Source: Oasisia sp. SBJ-2009 (taxonomy: Eukaryota > Annelida > Polychaeta > Sabellida > Siboglinidae). From it: a stretch of DNA of 64,000 nt. The notes beneath the pieces were generated by a model, which saw only the letters and a list, made by a program, of their open reading frames with translations, was not told where the DNA came from and did no database searches. The number at the start of each line of letters is the position of its first letter. The first letter of the stretch is position 1. The DNA is taken from NCBI GenBank assembly GCA_964017155.1, contig OZ024855.1:56737435-56801434 (forward strand), written 5' to 3'. This document shows, in pieces, positions 45,701 through 58,200 of this stretch. A program made the position numbers and the translations under genes.

Positions 45701-48700
45701 CTCTGTAGTGATGTCACCTCTGCTGTGATGTCACCTCTGCAGTGATGTCACCTCTGTAGTGATGTCACCTCTGCAGTGATGTCATCTCTGTAGTGATGTC
45801 ACCTCTGCAGTGATGTCACCTCTGTAGTGATGTCACCTCTGCAGTGATGTCACCTCTGTAGTGATGTCAACTCTGCAGTGATGTCATCTCTGTAGTGATG
45901 TCACCTCTGCAGTGATGTCACCTCTGTAGTGATGTCACCTCTGCAGTGATGTCAACTCTGCAGTGATGTCACCTCTGTAGTGATGTCACCTCTATAGTGA
46001 TGTCACCTCTGTAGTGATGTCACCTCTGTAGTGATGTCACCTCTGTAGTGATGTCACCTCTGTAGTGATGTCACCTCTGTAGTGATGTCACCTCTGCAGT
46101 GATGTCACCTCTGCAGTGATGTCACCTCTGTAGTGATGTCACCTCTGCTGTGATGTCACCTCTGCAGTGATGTCACCTCTGCAGTGATGTCACCTCTGTA
46201 GTGATGTCACCTCTGCAGTGATGTCATCTCTGTAGTGATGTCACCTCTGCAGTGATGTCACCTCTGTAGTGATGTCACCTCTGCAGTGATGTCATCTCTG
46301 TAGTGATGTCACCTCTGCAGTGATGTCATCTCTGTAGTGATGTCACCTCTGTAGTGAGGTCACCTCTGTAGTGATGTCACCTCTGTAGTGATGTCACCTC
46401 TGTAGTGATGTCACCTCTGTAGTGATGTCACCTCTATAGTGATGTCACCTCTGTAGTGATGTCACCTCTGTAGTGATGTCACCTCTGTAGTGATGTCACC
46501 TCTGTAGTGATGTCACCTCTGTAGTGATGTCACCTCTGCAGTGATGTCACCTCTGCAGTGATGTCACCTCTGTAGTGATGTCACCTCTGCTGTGATGTCA
46601 CCTCTGCAGTGATGTCACCTCTGCAGTGATGTCACCTCTGTAGTGATGTCACCTCTGCAGTGATGTCATCTCTGTAGTGATGTCACCTCTGCAGTGATGT
46701 CACCTCTGTAGTGATGTCACCTCTGCAGTGATGTCATCTCTGTAGTGATGTCACCTCTGCAGTGATGTCATCTCTGTAGTGATGTCACCTCTGCAGTGAT
46801 GTCACCTCTGCAGTGATGTCAACTCTGCAGTGATGTCATCTCTGTAGTGATGTCACCTCTGTAGTGAGGTCACCTCTGTAGTGATGTCACCTCTGTAGTG
46901 AAGCCACCTCTGCAGTGATGTCACCTCTGTAGTGATGTCACCTCTGTAGTGATGTCACCTCTGTAGTGAAGCCACCTCTGTAATGATGCCGCCTCTGTAA
47001 TGATGCCACCTCTATAGTGATGTCACCTCTGTAGTGTTGCCACCTCTGTAATGATGCCACCTCTATAGTGATGCCACCTCTGTAATGATGCCACCTCTGT
47101 AATGATGCCACCTCTATAATGATGTCACCTCTGTAGTGATGCCACCTCTGTAATGATGCCACCTCTATAATGATGCCACCTCTATAGTGATGCCACCTCT
47201 ATAGTGATGCCACCTCTATAGTGATGCCACCTCTGTAATGATGCCACCTCTGTAATGATGCCACCTCTATAATGATGTCACCTCTGTAATGATGCCACCT
47301 CTGAGAATTTATTGTCTGATGCCGGTGATTCAAATCACTACATATAATTATGAGTAATTACATTTTCAGTCTCTGATTTACCAACTGGCAATGTAATAAA
47401 AACATGATGAAAGTTGTGAACTTGTTCGGCGAAACATATGCAAGGGAGTGCCGTGGTGTCATTATGCTAGATTTACAGCGAGCGATCGTTGCTGGGAAAT
47501 TATAATCAGCTGCATGTGGAAATTGTTGCTATTGGGGACGACAGAAATTATGGGAAACATATTATATATTTTTATGTCTACGCTGCAGGTACGGAAGCTG
47601 AGACTACAACAGGAGGTGGAGAAATCGCGGGTGCTGGAAGATGCTCTACACATCCTGGCAGAGCAGCACAACCAGTTAGAGCAGTCGATTGGGGGTCATA
47701 GGTCACCGACGGGAATGTTCGATCCCGATGACGATGACGAGTTCTTTGACTGTGCTGAGAATGACGGTATGGTTGTCTCTCTTTGATACTTCGCTTTGAC
47801 ACTGTTTGGTTGGTTTTATGTCATAGTCATAATATGATAACTGGGGAGCAGGAACTGGCAGATAAACCAAATCAAATTAATTCAACTTTATATATTATAA
47901 TAATTTAAAGAGCCACATGGAAGAGGAAACGCTAGTGAGAGAAACGATCAAGTATTTAGAGTGGACAGGCAGCTGAAAAATTAATATAATATATGTTTTC
48001 AGTGTTTTTTGCTGAAGTTGGCTCAGATGACAGACACTTTTTTTTTAAAGTGATAGGGATTTAATTCATGATTTTGTGTGAAAGAAAATGAGATACAGTG
48101 ATGTCATAATGATACCTAATCACTTTGAAAAACTGTGAATTTTTTTAGCATGTTATTATTACAACTTAGTGCTAATTCCATCAAAACATGCTTTATTTTT
48201 GTATTTCTTTTTTAATACTTTCCGTATAAATTTTTGTAATGACTGTCTTTAATTCAGTGAGACGTGAGTTTGTTATAACTTATATTGACCTTTCAATTGT
48301 TGTGGCTGTATTGGTTAGTCATTTAATTGATGTTACTCAGAGTCCCAAGACACAGAAACGATTGCACAATGCCCAGGTATCGTTACAGATAATTGATACC
48401 ATTCTTGTCACCTGATTCCATATCACGTATTAATTATCAGGACAGAGTATATTTTTTCTGCCCTGTGGAATCTGATATCATATAGACACATCAGCTGTCC
48501 CCGTCTTTGTCAATACCAGCATGTTCGTGACTAGTTTGTTAATTGGCATCCTTCATTGATGTTTATGCGAATTGCATGTCTTCGCAGATAATTAATTAAT
48601 TAATGACTTTCCTGTAAAGGTCATCTTCGATGTCTTTGGATTATGTGTATGTTTGCCAGCCTAATTCTCGATAATTAAGCTAATGTTATTGCGGGTGTTA

Positions 48701-51480
48701 TTATTATGTGTGAGTTTATTATTAACAAATACAAAAAAAGGTCCATATTTTTACATCCTGAGGTTATTAGTATTGTTGTCCTACATTAAAACTGATTGTT
48801 GGTAAGTAGCCATTTGCCTTAAAAATAGCTTATTTGACACACTGGTTAAACAGTTTAATTACAACGGCTACCTATTATGATTATTAATTAATTAATTGAT
48901 CATGTGTATTTGTATTGTTAGGTAGTAATGTTACCATTCTAATATGATTAACCCCATTTATACATTCCCACGACTGTACCTTTGCCATGTTGCCTTAGAT
49001 TAGTAACTAATTATTTAGTTGTTGTTACTAAATAAAGGCCCATTTCGTGGCTGGTTCTACGATCAACACATGTACAAACATAGAAGGCAGTCTCACACAT
49101 TATCCACACCAGTCATTTACTAAACATGACATAACTTCGAAATGTTTTCATTTAACTCCAAATAAAATAATAATAGACAATGGCATACACATACACTGGC
49201 TCAATGGTAGTCAGATTTGTTAATGTCAGATGTTGTTTTTTCCAGCCCGCCCACAAAGTTCAAGTTTCGCGGAACTGTTCCATAGTTTCAATGAGACAGC
49301 TGCCCCCGGCGTGACCTGTTCGACACCTCGCCATTCAGCTAGACATCAAACACAGCACGAGTGCTCAGAAACAAATGGCAGATCGCTGGAGCAGAACTGT
49401 GGAGCAGAAGGTCAAAGTTCAATCATGTGTGGTGATAACCAGGATGTTGGCAGGAACAACAATGGCGCCCGCGCCAAGCAGATGGTTGCAGAACCAAATT
49501 TAACCGGTGTTTCCAAGTGGGGAGGAAGGTAAGAACATCATTATTTATAAATGCAACTTTTATTAAACAGCCATTACTAGCATATCATACGTTACATATC
49601 AGTAGTATTATCCAATCATATACAGGCATTTTGGTCATGTGACTTGCAGCCATACAGTGCTAAGGTGGCAGATGGAGACGGAAAACAAGTGGATTGACCT
49701 TTGACACAAACATCCTGCTTGGTCTACTCTTGCTGCAAATCATTCTGCAGTGTTTTGATGGCAGCCATCTTGTATATGTCTTGCAACAGTTTCTACGCAA
49801 AAACAACATTGTGTGAGGCGTGTACAATAGACTAAAGCAGAATGAAAGAAGTCGGAAACAGAATGAGGGTGGCATGGGAAGAAGGGAAGAGTGAAGGGGA
49901 GATGGGAAGACAGCTTGAAGTGCCACCTAGGGACGGCTGGCATTAACAACCATAACTTGGAGGCCATTGCAGAAGGGATAGAGACGTGGAAGGCATTGAC
50001 TAGAAACACAGAAGCAACTAAGTGACATGGACCCAACCCCACAAGGGAACACACCCTATGAGAGAACAAAAGGAATAACAAGAAAGTAGCATGCACTAAA
50101 TACTAGAGCTTAATACTGAAGCGCTGTCTGGTAGTTCCTGCCACACTCACCCACCAGGGGGCGCTGTTGGTTACCCCAGTCTCAGTTACGAAAATGAGAA
50201 CATAACATTCTCAGCCAATAACGTTGCTTTTGGCCAAGCTCTGGTGGTTTGGGAAGTAGACGTCGTTATACACAATACTGCTGGGCAGGTGAATGGTAAT
50301 TATAATATTATCAAGATCCCTAAAACTTTATAGCTTCATATTGGAACTGGATATGAGTGGTGCAGTTTGTGAATCATATTCAGAATCGTTTATTATATAA
50401 ATTAAATGTAAGAAAATATGTATGTTCAGTGAGACCCCCATTGAGGTATTATATATGCCACTAACATGAGAGCTACTGTGTTGTCTGTATCTATATTAAT
50501 ACAAAGCTAATTACAATATATTTTCTTTGCGTGCCAGGGTTGGCTGCCTCTGATTACGTCAGTACCAGCTTTCTCTACCCCTGGCACATCCCTTTTTGAA
50601 AAATCCCTCTTTTAACGTCAGCCAATGAAATCCCTCACTGTCTCTGGCCTCTTTGCTTGTGTTACATGTAATGTTTGGGAAGTGTACGGGACGAGTCATT
50701 ATGTTGGGATACCTGTATCCATCTTGAAATTGGGGCGAGTACTTGTGCTGTTCCCATGGCTGACACAGTAGTGACTGTCAAAGTCAATAACTGTAATTGT
50801 ATAGTTCTACCCCACTTAATACATAACATTAGGGACATGATCAGGCGTAACAGCCCTGGCTGGCAAGGATACAATGTATCAAACAATGATTGTAATAAAT
50901 ACGATTTATATAAGTAATAATAACTGTTTGCCAGTGCTTAGTAGGAAATAGCAATTAAACTGACATTAACTAAATACTAACTCTAATTAACATCAAACAA
51001 GTCAGATAATATGTGACAAGTTAGTTTAATAATATATTAAAATAAAATTTAATTCATACAGTGCATGCAAGATTTGCCAGCAGTATAACACATAACCACC
51101 AATGATGGTTCCTGCAATCCTGCTTGTGTCCGGAGACTGACACTCCCTCGGTGGGCCTCCTCTGAGATCATTCATCCTTACACTGCAGGAGATATTGTCC
51201 CACTGAAGAATGTCGTTGTTTAGTCTGACTCCCAGGAAACTGCAGAGACACACCACTGCTGGAGGTCAGCGTCCTCGACAGGAATCAAGCAAATTTGATT
51301 TGATTTGATTTATTAGAAAATGTGCATGAGTATTACACAGCAGGGTGACATTGTCAACAGGTGATATTGGAACAGTTCAGTGACCTGCCGCTGTCTCTGG
51401 TAGATTCTAGGTCAATATAACACTCCCCGACTGTCACTTGTATCTGGCACAATAGTTCCCACTCTGCACTCACATACCTT

Positions 51481-51545
<65 letters not shown>

Positions 51546-51571
51546 AATGTATATATATATCATATATTTTG

Positions 51572-51618
<47 letters not shown>

Positions 51619-51644
51619 CAGAACATTATATATATACATACAAG

Positions 51645-51676
<32 letters not shown>

Positions 51677-51709
51677 CATATATATATATGTATATATATA
51701 ATGTTCTTG

Positions 51710-51773
<64 letters not shown>

Positions 51774-52000
51774 GTTCTGTATGTATATATATATATTATT
51801 ATATATAAAACATATATGATATATATACATTTTATATATAATATATACCGGGGTAACCAGGTATATATTATATACCTGGTAACCAGGTATATATTATATA
51901 CCTGGTTACCCCGGTATATATTACATATAATATATATATATATAATATATATATTATTATATATAGAATGTTCTTGTTCTTGTATGTATATAATGTTGTG

Positions 52001-52040
<40 letters not shown>

Positions 52041-55000
52041 GTATATATATATATATATATATATACACAAGAAGAACACGGTTTATTTAGACCTGTACAG
52101 TCAACATAAAATAGAATATATTTTTCTATTCAATACACATGATAAATAATATGTTCTAAATGGGTTAAGACGTAACAGTCGCTGCCACGGAAGCCTAGCT
52201 CTAAAACAAATGTTCACCAAATGTATACATCAAGTGCGGTATGCAAAAGAAGATATAAAAAGCACAATAGTAATGCGCAACTACGAATGTGTTCATATGT
52301 TATTAGAGTATTTGGAAGTATATAATAATGAATAAATGAAATGTATTTGTCACTCAAGTAAGTCAATGTGTACATTTGCACATACATTCCGATCATAATT
52401 ACACAAAATGAGACCTATTGTGGTTTATTAATTTAGTTGCTTCATTCATCACAAAACTGATGTAACAGTATCCTGGTAGTTCAGTTCCACCTGTTTTGAG
52501 ATTTAGGCAAACAACTGTATCTTTCTTGGAAGTGACACTAGAAATCATTGAACCCGTTTATCCTGTGTATGCAGTATACACCACAGGAAGTGAAATTAAT
52601 GTTCAAAGTTGTTGATTATGTGACGAATTATGATCCCTGGCAGCCATAGCTACCAGTGGGGAGCATAGGACTGCCACAGTGTCTCCAGTCTCAGTAATAG
52701 TATTAATTAAGATAACAGCATGTGCACTAATCAATTGTGTGTGAATATTTGAGCCAGTGGCCAATTGATCCAGTTGTGTATGACAGCTGCCTAGGTCTTC
52801 ATTGATTTCTCCCCATCTTTGATGCAGTCTCTGTGGGTTATCTCCCAGCAGGCAGTAAGCTGTCCCCTGGGGGGTCAGCTTGATAGCCTACCAGATGCAA
52901 TTGAAGCATTGTGTTTACAGTAAAAAAAAACTGTTTCTTTGAAAGACATTCTTAACTGGTATTCAGAAATTAGGTGAAGTTCAATGCCCTGATAGGTGCC
53001 TGGTTATGTAAAAAAGGCACAGTTTGGCAGTGGCAACAAGGATTTGTGTCATGCCTAATTATAATGTAACATTTAAAACTGTCACTAACAGTTTTATGTG
53101 TTAAGTTTTGTGTTATTGTATGTAGGAAAGAGTAAGAAATGTGCACCCAATAATGTGTTTCATTTATCATAAACATAAAATGTGATTGCAAAAGAACCAT
53201 TATTTTGTAGAGTGGCAGATGGAATAGTCAACCTATTTCAATAATTACAATTTAAAAAAATCATCAACACAATTCTTGTCTACCAAATGATATTATGTGA
53301 CTGCGAAGTATCAGTACTATCAACCACTTGATCAGCAAAACTATTAAATCTTAATAATAACAATCTTTATTTCACACGACCAAATGGCAATTGTATAATC
53401 TTGAAAACATTATTTCTAATAATTGAATTGAATTGAAATTTATTTTCAACAACAACAATTACTACATTATACGGTATTACTACAATACCATTTATCATCC
53501 GAACAAGTTTATTTATGTCTCTATCACAACATAATAGATTTGTATCATCAGCAAATAAAATATACTTGAACACTTGTGAGACTTTACAGATGTCATTAAT
53601 ATACATGATAAATAATTTTGGTCCCAAAATGGAACCCTGAGGGACACCACACGATACATTTAGTATTTTTGAATGACAGTTATTAAAACTGACAAACTGC
53701 TTTCTATTTTCTAAATAACTCTGAATCCATTCCTGTGCAAATAATAATAATCATGTTGATATTGTCATAGTTTAAAATATTACATGTTATGAAACCATTT
53801 CTGACCTCCATCTTTTTACATCAGTATAAATATTTTACTCTGAAGATTTAGTGACTAAAAAGCAGGGATTCCTGTTTTCAGAATCATCCTAAGTAATTTA
53901 GATCACACAGTGAAATTGCACAATTTCAAATTTATGGTTACCAGCAACCAAGCAGTTGTACAAATGATAATAATTACTGATACAAAATTCATGTTTATTG
54001 TGTCTTTATTACATTTTAGCGTTCTTCCAAATAGCCTCAAAAGTAAAGCTTGTTTTCCTGGAATTCCCTCCTCTCATTTCGCTGGAAGTTAACACAAAGC
54101 ATTTGTAGATTCCTAGGTGTGTTTCTGAGTTGATTTCTTCACATCGCTGGGAAACATTCTTAGCGATGCTTAACCAGAATGTTCCTCAGTGAGGTGATTC
54201 TTTGTAGGCATTTTGGAGTAATCAACTCAGACCCATGTGAAGTAATCAACTGAGAAACGCTCCTAGGACTCTGCAGGTTGTCGTAACTGCATGAGTAGAG
54301 GGTCAGGACCCATGGCCTGGTCTCGGTGCTGGGGGGAGGTGTGGGTGTGTCATAACATGCACTTATATGCATATAAGTCTGTGGTCATAAATTCAATGCT
54401 CCACTAGAAACTGGTCCTGGCAATGAAACCAGTGGACTGACTATAAGGATGTCACCTTGTAATGACCTGGCCTGTCTGCTGGACATTACTGTTTGTGTGA
54501 CAGTTTCTGATGTCACTGTTGACAGCAGGTGACAGCGGAGACAGCTGAGGCAGTTGTTTCTTTATGAGCTCACCCAGGGCTGTGTGGGTCCATCAAGGCA
54601 GGTGTTGAGACACAGAGGCCCAGGGCTGTATGGTCCATGCCACCCCAAGGACAGATATATTGCCTCAGCACCCTACTCCTGCCGTCAACACCTCTGTGAG
54701 AAGGTCTACACTCACCCAGCACTGAAACGGATACACGCAATCAGCGCTGCTAATTTGCATCTGTTTTGAGACGACCCCGTTGCACAAAGTACAGGCTCAG
54801 AACAAGAGGGCTGGTTCACCTGCCAGTGTGTGTGACGGCTCTCTGTGTCTAGCTGTGTGCTGTGATTCTGTCTCACTGTGTGTTTACACAGTGGCCAAGC
54901 AACACATGGGAGAACAGTTCGTCCTACAGCACTCACATTAGTGTTGTGGGTTTGTTCAGAGATAGATTGGATCCACTGTTTGGTTGTTATCTCAGTGTGA

Positions 55001-55194
55001 TCCGACGGTTAACTCACTCAGATCAGATCTGGTCCAGTTTGGATGTTACTCGGTGGCAACTGAGCGTGACACGGCGATGGATTTATGCAACTCGGAGATG
55101 TGTGATAGGGAAATCATGGAGAAAGATAAATACAGGTAATTGTGTGGGCTGCCAGGTGTTGACATTACATAGACGTGGTGTTTGTTTGTTTGTT

Positions 55195-55256
<62 letters not shown>

Positions 55257-58200
55257 TGTGGGTGTGTGGGTGTGTGGGTGTGTGGGTGTGTGGGTGGTGT
55301 AGATGGTTCTATGGCCAGTCACTTGCTAGCTAGGTTGCCAGGCCTCTTGTATTTCATGTGTCTGTGTCTGTACCCATGGGTGCCATGTTGCCATCGTGCT
55401 GTCGTACAGAAGCTGTCCCGCTGACTTCTTTTTGCCCGTCTGGCTTAATCTGTTTATGTAGAGACGGTCAGGATGTCATTTTGTGTACTGCTGACTGCAG
55501 TCATTTAGGACTGTCCTCATTTCTCAGTTGCAAGGAGGCTGTTTCACTGACATGACCATTATATAGAGATGTGCGACTGCAACTATGATATAAATTCTGT
55601 TCGATTTTGCAAATGAAGATTTAGTGAGTGTAATAGATTACATAATTTTTTATCCTGCATAGCTCTGCATATTTTACAAGATGGGACTCATTTACTGTAC
55701 AAGGCTAAATGTTCCCACACTGTTGTCATGTTGTCAATTCCCATTAGACTATTCATTGGCATTTAATTTCTTGAAGTAATGTCTTAACAATTTGTTTGGA
55801 ATCACCTCTTTATATTTGAAAGTAAATTTCCATTACTATTTAAAGACTGACTTTATTTGTTTTATTTTGGACAACTAGTCTTGTGTATTTCAACAGGTGT
55901 ATTTCAACAGCCTATGCTAAAAGGTACTATATAAATATTCATTCGATTATTCATACTGTACATATGCCTCAGGTGGCAGTTCTGAAATAAAAAATCTGCA
56001 AAGATTGCTATTTATGACTCTTCACGACATTGCAATTAAAACCATAAGTCATGGAGCATAAAGGGTTAACACTGTCTACGTTTGAAAAGATGGTGGAGCC
56101 ACTAAACCAACTCAATCATGTGGTGAACACACATCCGGGTGGGAGAAAAAAGAGAATCTTACATGACAATGACAGTGCTAATTTCCAATATTTTACTGAC
56201 GCAGCAACAATTTAGTTATACCTATCGCAGCATGTCCTTATTTGACAGGTGGCTGCTTTGCTGAAATATGACATGGCCATGTCAGCAGCAGTGGGGACCA
56301 TCTCACTGACTTAGTGACCTCATAAAAATGTTTCATCATTAAACAGAACCCGTTGATAAATATAATAATTATAATAATATTTATAAAGTGCAATATCCAA
56401 TATGTGGTAATCTTATACTTAACTGGCCTAAATTATTACAGCCTTTTAAAACCGTTTTATCACCTTATATCGATGTGTATGTATTCGCAATGTGATTCTA
56501 CATCATTTCCGGTACAAAGAAGTCAGATTAAACTATTTTAATTTGTGTTTTAGAACGATTTAAACACGCCGAGTCGAAAGAAAATCGCCTCCGCGGTTCT
56601 TGTGCTGAGAGGCACCTACAACTCGCGCCATATTTTGCGGTGGTGACATTGCATTGTTAACTTCGGCACAGCGTGTTTAAATTGTTCTAAAACACAAATA
56701 TTTTTTTTACTCTGACTTCGTTTTACCGGAAGTGATGTAGAATTACATTGCGAACACATACACATCGATATAAGGTGAACAAAAATGTTTTAAAAGGCCG
56801 TAATAATTTAGGCCAGTAAAGTATAAGATTACCCAATATGTTATACAATAAATATCAGGCTATTTAATGTGTGTTATAAAAATCTGTAAAATAGCGTTCA
56901 GATAAAAATGTAGAAGACGTTAAATTAGTCATATTAAAACTGGTAATTAAACACTGAAAAAATACAATTAGATAAATAAAAATGTTATCTAATTATTACA
57001 CTATTTACATGCTTACCACACATTGCATGCTTGCAAAATAAACAGATAAATATTGATGCTACAGTAAAACCTCAGTATATAATATGTATAAAAGTAAGGT
57101 CGTTAGTCAAATGCGCCCCAGAACAATTATTTGGATGGGGCGCTATATAAGAAATAAACTATTATTATTATTATTAAATGTCACCAGATGTGATGGAATA
57201 TTAAAACTGTCAGCAGTAATGTGTAGGAACATCTGTGTTTTGGTGCCTTTCTGAACGCTGACCAACTTCCACAATACTAAACAAAGAGACTGGTTAACAA
57301 GTGAAATTGTAGTACCTTATTACAGAGGACATTATTTCTGTGACACACATAGATGACAAGGACCAGGTGGCATGTGGTTGACAATTTTGAGTATGTGAGA
57401 TCAGCTGTTACGGGATTCTTTGGGATCCAAAAGGGATTCTTTTGTATGGCCAATTATAATAAAAGGGGATTGATTGTCTGGGAACATTAAACTCTTTGTA
57501 CTGTATACAATCTTGTTAGTATAATTATTTCATCTAATTCTATGCCTTTATTTCATTAGAATTATGTTTTATTTATCACTAATAACTATACTGTTATTAC
57601 TCTCTCTATACGAATAACATAGGCGGAGCCAAAACTAGAAACTCTGCTTACACAAAGTTATTTGAGACACAGTGGATTCTTTTTGCTGTATTATCAGGGT
57701 AATTGGTGATAAATCAAATATAATTCTAATGAAATGAATGTATAGAGTTCCATGAAATAGTCACATTAATAAAAACAACTGTGTCCACTTACTCCAGCAC
57801 AAAAAGTGTATATTCTCCAAGAATCCTTTTTCATTATAATTTGCGTGAATGGGATCCCAAAGAATCCTTTTAAAATGCAAATGAGATTTTAAATAGAAAA
57901 ATTGAACTTGTGAGCTTACAAAAATGTTCTTGAAATGTTCCCTGCGATATACACATTTATTTCTCAAATGTCGGTTTATGCAATTTATTCTGTGCGATTT
58001 ATTCCGTGTTCAAATTACCCAAAAAACATTTGTTTTACTTATGACCTTCAGTCTATGAGTCTCTTGAGTTTACAGTTTTTATGTGTACCAGTTTTGACCC
58101 TCCCCTCCACCGGAGGACTGTGGTTTCCACTTGTGTGTCCAGTAATCCGATCATTGTCACATTTGATATGCGATTCACACCTACTGGTGACAACATCACA

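Noticed and set aside
53367..53760. Active retrotransposon with an intact FADD box
   Set aside because: Only about 100 codons of the reverse transcriptase remain and they join directly to a 3' tail; no endonuclease or full ORF.
54862..55302. 146-codon frame around the putative alternative exon
   Set aside because: No domain, and it runs into a TG repeat; only the short 19-codon piece in another frame is kept as a low-confidence alternative exon.
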